This document shows positions 11,603 to 23,866 of a DNA stretch of 60,000 nt, piece after piece. Made by a program: the position numbers and the translations under genes. Below the pieces are notes generated by a model. That model was not told the origin of the DNA. It searched no databases and saw only the letters and a list, made by a program, of their open reading frames with translations. The DNA lies in the NCBI GenBank assembly GCA_950295325.1, contig OX485803.1:63567554-63627553 (forward strand), read 5' to 3'. Every line of letters begins with the position of its first letter. Within the stretch, counting starts at the first letter, position 1. Source of the stretch: Polytrichum commune. Its lineage: Eukaryota > Streptophyta > Polytrichopsida > Polytrichales > Polytrichaceae.

Positions 11603-13309
11603 TGTAGTTAGTCTTTTGGTTCAAACAAAAACCCAGGGAATCACTCAGGGAAGACTTAAAAGGTGATTTGTACAACATCTAGGTGTCTTAGATAAGATTT
11701 ATTAGGGAAAACACAAGGTTATAACTCTTCATTTCCATTTAGGTGTGTCAATTAGTTTACGGGCAGGGGATAAAAACATCTAAAAGATCACTCCACAACC
11801 GTGCATGCAAAAGTGACAGTCTCTCTTCTCACTCTAATTTCCCAGTCAATAGTCTGGCAGTGAGTTCATTTTAATTGGACCAAGTGCGGTGCAAAAACAT
11901 AGGCACAACCATAGTCCATAGTCTTGCGTAAGTAACTCATTTCAATCTCATTACCAAAGCCATGGGCACTTTGGTATCGCAATAGCCTTCTGTTAATTAG
12001 TTCACCTCTTAGTGTGACTTAAAAGGTTCACATCATAATTATTTAATTACTCAAGCATTTCCAAAATAATAAGTTTCCAACACTTACCAATCTATCCAGG
12101 AGCAAAATTGTGGATCCTTCTTCTGTCCTTTCGTGGCCAAAGGTCTCGTTCACGCAGCAACTTCCTTTTCCTGCCCTAATTAGGGAGATATGCGACAGAA
12201 ATTCCCCAAGGGAAGAGACTATAGACTATGTAAGTTTTCAGGGTATCGATTAACACATAAAGTTAGAGATTAAATCAAACCACGGATATAATAATAACCT
12301 CTCAACTGATCTCTCAATTGGATTCTCGCAACCCGGATGGACAGTCCAACAGCAGCCGCAGTTTACGACTCCCTCATAATGACACAAAGAGTTTGATAAT
12401 TAGTTGTCATTCCTTTCTGAATCGGGACATTCCCCTAACAGTGATGCCCGTAATAAATCTAATGATTACAATTTCACATCAAGACCATTGGCTTTTGAGA
12501 AATTGTACATTCAGTCGTCCATAGCCTGGTGATTCAATTGCACATATACTAAGATGAAAATCTATAACATCAATTCCCTCTTCTGGTATTACTTTATCAT
12601 TCGATTATTCCAGCAAAGCTTTCACTTCTACACTCAAAAGCATTCACATACTCGGGATCGTTAACTTATGCAAAAGAATGATACTATTACTGACACCAGA
12701 TTACACGACCTTCGGAACTCGCAATTATAACAATGGAAGAGTCTAAATTAAGGAAAGTAGACGAGGATATTTATCATCATTAAGTCCCATAGTCACTTAA
12801 CAGTCCTTGAGGTATTATCATACCATTGCCTTCTTCTCATAATCCAAGGAATTGAAGAACAGAAACTGAGACTGCAATTGAAATCAAGATGGGTCAAACA
12901 CCAATTCTTTTCCACTTCAAGAATTCCAGTCAAGATTGCCCTCAAACTTATTTGCATAAAGATTAATCCCCAGTGCCATCACCCTGGTATTAATCTCTTG
13001 ACTTCACAACAACATGTATGTATAAAAGACTTTAGTAATAGAGAGATTGAGTGTTTCAAAAGTATATGACAGTTTCATAGGGGCTATCCCGGCCAGCCTG
13101 ACTCCTCCCCTTTCTAGCTTTTTATATGTCTTCCCTACATAGGTGACAACTCTTCCTATCCAACCATAGTCTCTACAATCCTCCCTTTTTCGTATCTCCT
13201 AGACTATAGTCCTTCCTTTCACACCAGAATCACATAACTAGTTCTATTTTACCCTTCTTTACATTTCTTTTCCACTTCGACTGAAGGCAACCAAAAAATG
13301 TATTCCACA
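11603..13309 (+). mobile_element. Solo LTR, 1.7 kb, inserted in the LINE
   Basis: Starts TGTAGTTAG and ends TTCCACA (TG...CA with a short inverted end). It is flanked by the 5 bp target duplication GCCAC (11598-11602 and 13310-13314). Base composition switches sharply from the A/C-rich LINE to ordinary A/T-rich sequence at both ends. No coding domains and no internal region are present, so this is a single LTR left by recombination. Its first 50 bp (TGTAGTTAG ... AAAACCCAGGGAA) resemble the starts of the LTR-like segments at 56276 and, more weakly, 46768, suggesting related families. Confidence 0.88.
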
Positions 13310-13347
13310 GCCACCATCTCCACACCACCCCCCACACAGCTTACCAT

Positions 13348-13530
13348 AATAGAAACTCCACCTGCAACCCACCCACAACCCACACCGCAGACACAACAAT
13401 AGAAACTCCAGTGCACCGCACACCGCGACACCCCAAAACACGCCCCCCCTGCAACACGCAAACAACCCACACCGCCCACATGACAATAGAAACTCCAGAG
13501 CACCGCACACCGCTACACCAACAATCACGA
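13348..13530 (+). repeat. Tandem repeat with AATAGAAACTCCA units
   Basis: AATAGAAACTCC recurs at 13348, 13398 and 13485. The full unit is about 87 bp (13398-13484) and also carries GCACCGCACACCGC and CAACCCACACCGC; the first unit lacks its middle part. Confidence 0.75.
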
Positions 13531-13782
13531 TCTCCCCACAACACTCCCCCAACCCATGACGCACACAACATCAATGCCACTCCAGCGCACCGCCCTCCAA
13601 GCACGGCGCATCAAACACATCCGGGACACCGCCCATCACACACGGAACACCAAACGAATACTACAACCTGCCCAAAACCTGCTAATTCCCACAATCATCC
13701 TCACAACACCACCCAATCTCGCCTTCGCCTCAAACTATTTAATCCAGCTCAGCCCTGCCCCTTAGCGCACATTCACCCACCC

Positions 13783-13990
13783 TCCACTCCCCTCTATCCG
13801 ACACCCTCGCTCCCCGCACTCGCATCCACTCCCCCCTGCTCAATTCACAGGATCTTCACACCTATTCCCCTACCCCCACCCCCTTCTATCCAACACCCTC
13901 CACTCCCTTCTCTCGGTCACCCTCAATCCCTGCATTTGCACCAATTCCCCTCTGCTCAATTCCCAAGATCTCCACAACTCTTCTCCTCCC
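13783..13990 (+). repeat. Tandem duplication of about 110 bp upstream of ORF1
   Basis: Two diverged units, about 13783-13873 and 13898-13990. They share CACTCCC(C/T)TCT, a pyrimidine-rich stretch and CTGCTCAATTC(A/C)CA(A/G)GATCT. Confidence 0.65.
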
Positions 13991-14372
13991 CGACAGCGAC
14001 ATAGACACCAAATCTTACAGACGTGGCAGCCCACGAACTCGGCCCTCATCTGGAGTAGCGCAGCACCTCACTGAACAATCCACACACAACAGATTATTAC
14101 AGCAATCCCCGCCACCCAGATCGCCCAGCTCCTCCCGCCCGGGTGGGCTCCAGCACCCTATCACTGCTCCAGCTCCGACGCCAGCGTCTTGCCCTCTCCA
14201 CTACACCGCAGACTCTGCCCCCACGCTGTCTCCTGGCCACACCCACCAACCTGCACAATCCACACCGCCTGTCAGTAAGTCTACCACAAACGCCAACCAT
14301 CACGCCTCTTGCAGCACAATCCGCAACATCACGGTAAGCAAACCTTCCTTCTCCCCACATTATCATTCTTGC

Positions 14373-16662
14373 ATGCCCAATCAGATACTCATACAACACA
14401 TTGTAAACTACAGCACACACAGATCGATAGCCCAGACACAACACACTGCCCCAAGCCAGCCAGGCCGACCCTCTCAACCGAAAGCCACCCAAGACACACA
14501 ACAGTCACCCCACACCAACGCCACACAGGCACTCGACACCCCCGACGGAACTCTCTACATAGGAGCTAGGCCGCCCTCGACACCAAGCATACGGGACGAC
14601 ATCACCTCTCATCATTTACAGCCGCCAACTGGGATGGATGACCAATACACGGCATCCCGACAACAAATCCAAGCTCAACCGCCGCACACATCCACCTCAC
14701 ATCAACGGAGCTCTCAACATCCGCTCGATGCCGACGAAGATTTAGACATGGACGCCCAACTCGAGAATGTGTCCCCAGAGCATGGCGGGAGCTTCATCCA
14801 AGTGTCTTTGGAGCGTCACTTAATCCAAGTCCCACAAGCCACGTCACCAAAATCCGCCCGCATCATCGAGAGCACACCACAAATGCTCCAACACCGCCCA
14901 CGAATTGACGATACATCGGAAAGCCAAAATACCAAGAGAAGGAAAGCCGACGACTTCACGGCAACATCCACAATCCCACGCCAGCCCACATCAACACCAT
15001 CCAGCTCAAGGTCCAAACGTGCCACCACCCTAGGCATCGACATGCTCGGACGAATGTGGTTAGGATTCCACATGCATGAAGCGCTATCCATACAACTTGG
15101 TAAGAAGCTACTAGTGGAAAAGCGCACGGATGAGGAATTTACGAACATGGGCACTCCCGCAAGTGAAGTACGTGAGTTCCGATCACTTCGAAGAGCGTTT
15201 CCTAGAACCAAGCAAACTCTCTTCCCCATCGAGAGACCGGATGCGGTGCCTGGGCAACACTTACATTTCACACAAATCCCTCTGTACGAGACGACCTCCC
15301 CCAATACGGGCCTCACCGACGGCTTCCATGTGACCATACGCTTTGACGGCGACTACAAGACGCTTAACCGCAAGGAGGTCAAGACCGCATGTATAGACAG
15401 GCTCCACCTCATGAACATGCCACTCGGCACCGCCTACACCAACCCCATAGACATCGGCATCAATACGGTCACGCGGAACTGGGCCGGCTTCATCAAGCTA
15501 CACCTCCAAAACCCGATGCGCGACGGACTAGCCTTGCTTAGAGGAGAGAGAGCATTCGTCATGACAATGGGTGACGGCGAAACCATTATTGGTAAGGTGG
15601 AGAAAGGTTTTGAGCTAGTCACCAAAGCAAAAAACATGCGTCTCCACCTCAAAGGTGAAGCCCTTCGAAATAACTCGGCCGTCGACATTCTTCAAACTCT
15701 CATGCGCGACTTTTACTATGATGGACGGGAGGTGGAGATCCTATCCCTCACCAAAGCCGACTTTGCTCGCGATTTCGCCTTCATTACGCTCACCACCGAA
15801 GAGACAAAAACCGACCTTCTCAACAACGGCATTACTTACCATTCGGAGCGACTCAAAGTAAGCCTCACCAAAGACAAGGCCATGGGCAACCCTTCGGAGC
15901 TTAAGATTAGCACCACCCTCGTTGCGAGTAATCTACCCCAACGTGAATCTCAATCCGCAATTACCAAATCCCTCAAGCGACTTTTTGGAGCGGAAAACGT
16001 CACCGGAATCACATTTGGTTACCAAACCAACCAAGCGGATGATCGCCAATCCGGGTGGTGCCATATCCAATGCCTAAATGCGGCAGTGTACACGGAATGG
16101 AGCAATAAGTCCACATACATACTTGGCAGGCGGGTGGATTTTGTCCCACACAAAGGAAGCATTGATGGTACCGAACCTAACCCGACCGCCATTAAACTCG
16201 CTCACGCACCCCTCCGGGAGGTCATAGCCCAAAAAGCCCAAGCGATGCACAACACCACCGCATCTTCCCCACTTGTATCCGAAAAGCTCTTCACCAAAGC
16301 CTTAAAGGAACTTACCGAGTCCATGGACGACAAACTTACCACCCTTACCCACAATATTAACCTCAATACGGACATGCGTATTGAGGCCTCCACCGACACG
16401 CTCAAGACCCATGCAACTAACATCCATAGCATCATGAGCGCCATAGCCATGGAGTTTCAACAATCGAATCACCGCATTCACAACATAATGCAAACGCTCG
16501 CCACCACCTCGCCGGACCCCCCCCCACACCAATGTTGCACGCCTCCCCTCCGCACCAAGCACCTCCATGGACATCACCAACGCCGATCATCTAGCACCCC
16601 CGGGCTTCCACAACACCCACTATGGGAATCCCCCATCAAGCTACCACAAAGATGAGACGTAG
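14373..16662 (+). CDS. LINE ORF1 protein with RRM-like folds
   Basis: A 760-residue open frame to 16655. Residues 1-220 are low-complexity (Q/T/S/P/H) with a basic patch KRRK near 188. The rest is globular. Three RRM-like segments are suggested: about 318-382 (VTIRFDG ... GFIKLHLQ), 450-500 (VEILSLT ... FAFITLT ... RLKVSL) and 514-593 (TTLVASNLP ... GWCHIQCL ... GRRVDFV). Residues 630-720 look helical, possibly coiled coil. RRM-bearing ORF1 proteins bind LINE RNA and package it into RNPs. After a run of nine C at 16517-16525 the better reading is the next frame, ending at TAG 16660-16662 rather than TGA 16653-16655. The start is the first ATG of the frame; an upstream start cannot be excluded. 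This is the least damaged part of the element. Confidence 0.75.
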
Positions 16663-17118
16663 GGCTATACACAATAATATGCCCAAAGCACCCCCATGAA
16701 TAGCACACCATTAGTACATACATGGACGATACTCACACATATTCTATGTATTCTCCTACTTATAAATAAAAAGGGCACATACACCCAAAAAATTTCCACC
16801 ACTTTCATTGCTACATGCATTATATCAATCACATATGGCCATTACAACCTCACAACTTCACATTACACACCAAATGTACCAATACGCCCAAATAGCATAA
16901 CTCACTCACACCACAAAGCCTCCATCACCTCCCATCAAAACCCCCCTAACAACATGTACAACACAATAAGCAACTCCCCACCCTTACCACTAGAACAACC
17001 CAAAATTCTAATTCCACCCCTTATCACCACAACATATATAGGCAACTTCCGATACATAACCCACATAAATCTAAAAAACCCCAAAAGCAAAGCCTTTCAA
17101 TACTACGTATGGAACAAC

Positions 17119-17166
17119 TCTATAATCATCCTCTTAGAAGGCGATATCCAAACGAACCCGGGCCCT
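17119..17166 (+). other. 2A-like motif 1 (DIQTNPGP)
   Basis: Near the N-terminus of ORF2 (residues 142-157 of the 16696 frame) a hydrophobic stretch SIIILLEG is followed by DIQTNPGP (17143-17166). The viral/retroelement 2A consensus is D(V/I)ExNPGP, at which the ribosome skips the last Gly-Pro bond. Here Gln replaces Glu, so activity is uncertain. Confidence 0.7.
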
Positions 17167-17479
17167 CAAATACACATCCCTAATAACCATACAATAGAAT
17201 ACACCCAAAACAAAAAAACAATCCCTCACACACAACATACTCATCCTCTACGCACACTTTAAAAATATATTTGAACAATACCTTAACCAACATACACCTA
17301 TACCCCCAAAACATACCCTTAACCTTTTACAACCTAGCAATACTCCAAATACATCCAAAGACACAAGCAACATGAATACACCACCAAACTTTTCCCCACT
17401 ACACACGAACCAACCTAAACCCGTTACACAAATATCCAACAAGAAACCACAATTAAACATCATATTCAAACCCCACACT

Positions 17480-17533
17480 CAACAACAACTACTTATACTT
17501 CAATGTGGTGATATCCATCCTAATCCAGGCCCT
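17480..17533 (+). other. 2A-like motif 2 (GDIHPNPGP)
   Basis: Read in the frame of the endonuclease: QQQLLILQCGDIHPNPGP, with the core at 17507-17533. Similar GD(I/V)HPNPGP and GD(I/V)ExNPGP sequences occur at the ORF2 N-terminus of animal non-LTR elements. It lies in a short open frame (ATG 17372) that ends at TGA 17549, five codons after the motif. Confidence 0.75.
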
Positions 17534-18164
17534 ATGCCTAACCTCACATGAACACACCCCACCGCCCACAAAAGGCGACAAAATACATACTTCCTACCAA
17601 GTACGATCAAATTTCAACCCGAATACCAACATCTAGCCAAAACATTCCAACCCTTTTTTCAAGCCACACACCACTTACATGCACAAACAATACTTTCACT
17701 CCCACACCTACACAATTACATACAACAACACATAGATCACCCCCCCCCCCCACGAATCATCTATGCATTAGTTGTAACGATTAGCCCCTCAACGGACATA
17801 TGCAACACATATCTACAACAACCACCCCCACAAGACCGGACATCACAGCTACTAGACAAAATGACAACACTTCCCAATCCCCCAGAAAGACACATAGACA
17901 CCCCGCATCCATACATACAATTTCATAACATATACAAAGACATTATCACCCCTCCCAACACAATACACAAAAAACTATATGACTATATACACCTCAACCC
18001 CAATACACTTAACATCCAAAACATAAGTGAAGTATTCCCATATCTACCAAGGCAACTCCTCATAGAAGCATTAAGATATAACGAACCCATAAATGAATAC
18101 ATACATCCTAACCCCCCACAGATACAAAACCCATCATCCCCAAATAGACCAATCCCACTAACAA

Positions 18165-18940
18165 GTCAAGAAACATATGCTATAACATGGAATGCCTCAT
18201 CCCTTAACACCGCCATGCCATGCCTACAACACTTAATTACAAACCCCCAAAAACCCCCCTCCATTATCGCCATACAAGAAACTAAACTATCCGCCACTAA
18301 ATCCACAAAGCATATCCAAAGATTATTCCCACATTACAAACTTTTCTTTAATAACACGCACACCATCACACGGGTCACACGCCAAAGAATGACCTACAGA
18401 GGTTATAGAGGTGGCTTACTACTACTAGTCCACAAAAAACATGCATTCCCAGGTAACCTTGCCAAAATCCCTACACCCGCAGAGATATCTCCGTTCCTTC
18501 AAATAACCCGCATAGCAAACCAACCCTTACAACCTTGGCTTTTAATCAATATGTACATGCCCTCACATGAGGAAGACATACCTCTCATCCCTATCATACA
18601 AGATACCATAACTAATCAAATACGCCTACATCCTAATCATACATACATATTATGTGGCGACTTTAATAGGGACATCGCCCTAATTGGAAGGCAAAACGAC
18701 CTACAAACCACACCTCCACAACCGGAGGATCATATGTGGCGCTCATTTACAACCGGCCTAGAATTATCCTACATCTCCACAAACACCACATTCTCAAGAC
18801 AAGGAGGACACAACTACACACAAAATAGTTTAATTGACGGCTTCTTCATCAAAACCCCCAACAACAACCAATACACCTCCATTACAAACCAAAATATTCA
18901 ATTAAATTCCGACCACCTTCCCATATATTTACAAATCCCC
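18165..18940 (+). other. APE-type endonuclease domain of LINE ORF2
   Basis: In the frame starting at 17861, residues about 105-360 form an exonuclease-endonuclease-phosphatase domain. AITWNASSLN is strand 1. IQETKL gives the metal-binding Glu (residue 140). INMYMPS, CGDFN (Asp 267, Asn 269), LIDGFFI and NSDHLPI (Asp 351, His 352) complete the active site. All these residues are present, so this domain looks intact in spite of stops before and after it. Confidence 0.9.
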
Positions 18941-19829
18941 CCACACATACTCATTGCCAAAGACCCACTTACAACTTTCGAACCCCCCCCCTAGGATACT
19001 CAACCCCATACCAAAAGAGAACCTCGACGAATTCCACACAAAATATTTTGAAAGAAACTCCAACCAAATAAACGAACTTACACAACTCTTACAAAATAAC
19101 CAATTGACAAGCGAACAATGACAACTAGCTTGCAACTCATTTGACACACTCACTGACAACATCACTACCACCGTCCTCAAAACATGTAGCGCCCCACCAA
19201 TACCCATACTACCAAACCATATCGCTAAACAAGGAGGATACCTACCAAAGAAATCCCCAAAACACTGAAAACTAAACCTATCGACCTACCACTTAATCCG
19301 TAAGACAATATATATCATAAAAAATAACCCGAATTGGCGCACCCATCCTATTGTCACTCACGAATTAACCAACCACTCCCACACTACTTTACCCCCACCA
19401 CCCGATCCCTCACTAGAATACAACTCATGGATCGCCACACTAGCCACAATAGCAAAACAAACTAAACACAAAGCCTGAAAAATTACGAGTGACTATACTA
19501 ACACACAAATCAAAAAAGTCATATCCAAATACCAACAACTCTACGATAAGAGCCCCAAGACAATAAACAGAAAAGTCTTCAAGAGTAATGACACCCCCTC
19601 ACTTTACTGTCTCATCGATAGATATAACAACATCCTCACAAACCCGAAAGATATCGCATAAGAAATACACGTCCAGCAATCAACTAGTAATAGACCCACC
19701 GTTCCAACATGTTACTATCAACCCGACCACACACCACAATGCATATGCGGCGTTAGACAATACCCGTGGCACGACTTAAATGGATACACCATTGAAAAAA
19801 GAGGGGACGCGCTAATTTCCTTACATACA

Positions 19830-20720
19830 TATCTAGATCAAGAGACATATGACATATGCCTAAAAAATTTGGCCAATAGGAAATCCCCAGGACCTGATAA
19901 AATACCCAACACCATATTGAAAAGCATGCCACCAAGATTCCACAAATTGCTTCTATTATTTTTTAAGCATTGTTATAAGCAAAAACAAATTCCCAAATCT
20001 TAGAAAACAAGTCTTACAATACTTCTATACAAAAAGGAAAACCCCCACAACCTTACCAATCATAGACCCATAGCCCTCGCTAATACAATTTATAAACTAT
20101 TCACTAGTACACTTACAAGCATCCTCTCCACTTACGGAGAAAAATACCAAATCCTACATGACAGTCAAGAGGGCTTTCGAGCCGAAAGATGCACCGCACG
20201 ACAACTACAAACTATAATCGCCGCTTTAGAAGATGCACGATTTACCAACCAAGACATCTACATCCTATACATTGACTTTAAAAATGCATTTGGATCTATT
20301 GACCACGCTAGACTCCTTGCTATTATGAAAGACCTAGGATATCCACAAGACGCGGTGGCCCTAATAGGCAATATTTACGCACAATCCACTACTACATTTA
20401 CCGGCGAACATTTTGGTAAAACTCAACCTATACCCATGCAAAGAGGAACTATACAAGGAGATACATTAAGCCCGTACTTTTTTATCATCTTCCTTGAACC
20501 ACTCCTTAGGTGGTTACAAAGGGGAAATAACGGCTACACCCTTACTACCTCCAATACTCAACTAAGCTCTGCAGCCTACGCCGATGACCTAGCCGTAATA
20601 TCCAACAACCTAACCTCTCTCCAAATCCAACTAAACAAACTCGACAAATATTGCGAATGGGCAGGAATGGACCTTGGCATCCCAAAATGTGCCGTCACCG
20701 GATGCCCTAACAAATCGAAA
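19830..20720 (+). other. Reverse transcriptase domain of LINE ORF2
   Basis: One frame carries SPGPDKIPN, the segment IPKS*KTSLTILLYKK with a TAG at an expected Trp, NHRPIALAN, SQEGFRAERCTARQLQ, YIDFKNAFGSIDH, QRGTIQGDTLSPYFFIIF and AYADDLAVIS. The catalytic YADD is at 20577-20588. The order matches non-LTR RT motifs. A thumb-like region follows to about 21300. Confidence 0.92.
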
Positions 20721-23068
20721 CTAAATCCCTAAGCCTTCAAAACACACCTCGAAAACGCTAATATCAATTTTCGGGACCAACCCATCCCTACCCTAAGCCA
20801 ACACGAACCATATGTCTACCTAGGCATCAATTTAGTTCCATCACTACAATAGAAAATACAAACACATATAACAACAACCAAACTAACCCAACAATGCAAA
20901 TTACTAACTTCATGCCCAGCCACTATGAAGCAAAAAATACAAATGGTTGATACAGTCATAAGAGCCGGCATTGCCTATAGCTTTTATGCGGTACCTTATT
21001 CACTTCCCGCCATTAAGAAACTTGATAAAAAAGTAATTGCTCTACACAAAACTATATGTGGTCTCCCAAAATGTATGTCAAACGCGGTCACACAACTCCC
21101 CCAAGCTATGTTTGGCATGGAATCGTTCTCACTAAAAAATGCATACATCACATGTATCGGAGAACAACTCATAAATGCCCTCAATGACAAAGGAAGACTA
21201 GGGAAAATATACAACGGACTAACAAAATACATACTTGCCAAACATGGCGGATCGCTAAACCTACCACGAATAACCCAACATGATTGTATCAGATCGCCAA
21301 TTACAAGAACCCTATACCTACTCAAAACAACTAGCGGAGCCCATTTAAAAAGCACTCTTGCACAATTTCCCCTCCTTCCCACACCACTCGAAACACAATG
21401 GATGCAACAAGCACATAATATACCAACATTAACCCCTACAACCTCTCTAAAATACCTCCATCAACTAATACTACACAACATAACCGAACTCCAACACATA
21501 ACCCACTCCAATGGCACACAATTAATGACCAACGATGAATTCAAAAACTACTATGTCACACCCACTAAAACAATTAAAGCCGCCTTAGACCAGGCCCGAA
21601 TACTTTTTTGTGAACCACCATGCCCAAATCAATGCCCGAACACCCTCAAAGATGCATACAAAATACTAAATCGTCATATAGATACCAGAACTAGTAACCA
21701 CAATGTACACCCCCCACCACCACCTCCTCCACCCGACTACCCAAAACCACCACCGCATATCCTAAGAAACCACATACAATTCCCACTCCACTCCATAATA
21801 AATGACCGTTTCCACACCTACAAAGATAAAAACAAAATTACAAAAAATTCTACATCCTATCTATGTCAATGGATACTCCCAAACGGATCAATATACACCA
21901 AATGGCTTCCTCAAAGAGTATTATTCCCATGGGAGAACCAAAATACCATAAACCATAACATACTACTACTAACACAATACTATACTCACAAACAAAATCA
22001 ACACTTCACCGACATCCTAAAATTAAACTTTGATGAAGCACAAATAAAAGACACAAGACACATCCCCCCCCCCCACAAATCATACCTCAATGTCAAATCA
22101 ATATTGGTGAATGTAACCCCGATAGTGACATCGCATGCACACAACCCACCATCCAAAGTCAACATGGTGCATCACATATTTATGACGAGGATGGGCGCCA
22201 CATCATTACCATTCCGGAACAAAGATTACAATGGCTATGGCAACAATATCAAAACGCACTCCATCAATCGCACAATTTAGAACCCCCCACACAATCCTTT
22301 GAAAAGGAAGTAGCATGGTTGTACCAACGGTACAAATATAGAATGCCTAAAAACGACCCCCTTAAACTCTCCCACTACACACTACCACATGCCATCGTTG
22401 AACACATCATTGACTCATTCCAAATCACACATTCACACTTCTCATCCCCAGTCACATGTCCCACATCACTAAGACAATTCTCCTCCCCATTTCCTAGAGA
22501 TAAAGTCTTTGGGTCAATAGGGACAGCCTTCCAACATAAATGGATTGGGAATGGGTATGCCCACCCTCATTCCGAAAAAGACACCCAACAAGCCCTCCAT
22601 TGGGCACGACTTGCAGCTCAAAATGACCCAGATACAATAACAATACTTATAACCACTGACCCCGACTGGTACCACAACCTACACCCCCATAATGGTCCTT
22701 TTTGGGACTCGCACGTCATCACACATTTTAAAGCAGATACCATTACATACGATGAACCCACAATCCCACCCGAATTACAAATCGAACCCCAAATAGAAAG
22801 CCGCGACATTCAAGTATTATGCATACACCACAAAACTTCTCCCCCTCGGCCAAGAAACTATGCATGTCAAATGGACACCATTGGCACCACACTCCAAATA
22901 CCCACCATATTCACCACAAATGTACCACCAACACCATTTAATACCACAGTAAATCGAAGTAAGAAATGGTCCCAACTCGCATACCTCCCTTCCCCACCGT
23001 CGCTCCCAATTGCTAGCACCCACCTACTCCCTAACCACAACATCTGCCTCCCCCTCAAATACCAACCA

Positions 23069-23500
23069 CAATTTTGTTATTATACGGATGGATCATTCAT
23101 ACCCCCCAAAGAAATAACCCAAGAGCATTGGAGGCGAGAAAAAGCAGGGTATGGCATATACAACCCTTTCAAAAATCTCAAAATCGCAGAAAGATTACAT
23201 GGACTCCAAAATATTTTAAGAGCAGAACTCATGGCTATACACCACACCCTCCGCCTCCTTACTACCACATATCATCATGAACCCGCACATATTTTCACAG
23301 ATTGTCTCAATGTTTTATATCTCATCAACACACAAATAAAACACCCAACCGTACATAATAGTCACCCAGACAAGAAAATACTCGAATCTATAGTTAAAAT
23401 GTTACAAGACCGCACACAAACCACCACACTTCATAAAGTCAAAGCCCACACGAATATTAGTGGCAACGAGCAAGCGGATAAATTAGCCAAAATGGGATGT
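23069..23500 (+). other. RNase H domain of LINE ORF2
   Basis: Four acidic catalytic positions are visible: YTDGS (Asp at 23087), RAELMA (Glu at 23225), FTDCLNVL (Asp at 23300) and GNEQADKLA (Asp at 23477), with HTN before the last. This is a type I RNase H fold placed after the RT, and it is open without stops. Confidence 0.92.
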
Positions 23501-23866
23501 GAACTAGCACATAGAGATGCACTAGTAACACACGAACATGCACACCCCACACCATATTATCTCCACAAACAGTGGTGGCACTCAATGCAAGACACACCTG
23601 ATAAAGGTCCCATACGACACCTTGGACAATACATACTTAAGCACGACAAAAAGCACAACCTAACAATTATGGCATCCCAAACGCACCAATTACACAAATG
23701 GCTTGACAACAAAGACATTGACAAACCATTATCAAATGCTTTTTGGAACAACCCGGTTATCACCGATAAACAAAAAACATGCCTAGTAAAATTTAGAACT
23801 GGCCAATATATGGGACATGCCAGGAAACAACTCTTCTTCGGTAGAACCGCATACCCATCCCACACA

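Larger units (their letters stand above)
13315..14372 (+). other. LINE 5' region, part 2
   Basis: Continuation of the A/C-rich LINE 5' region up to the ORF1 start. It holds two sets of tandem repeats (13348-13530 and 13783-13990). No convincing coding domain is seen. Confidence 0.6.

Noticed and set aside
9690-11611. Two overlapping ORFs of more than 450 codons (9690-11081 and 10250-11611)
   Set aside because: They lie in the A/C-rich LINE 5' region where T is scarce, so stops are rare in every forward frame. They overlap in different frames, show no domain, span tandem repeats, and the second runs across a transposon boundary at 11603.
13411-14004. 197-codon Pro/His/Thr-rich ORF
   Set aside because: Crosses two unrelated tandem repeats and has only compositional openness.
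19119-20852. Alternative genetic code (TGA/TAG read as Trp)
   Set aside because: tatC and other genes use standard stops, and both TGA and TAG occur at Trp positions in a degraded repeat, so mutation is the simpler explanation.
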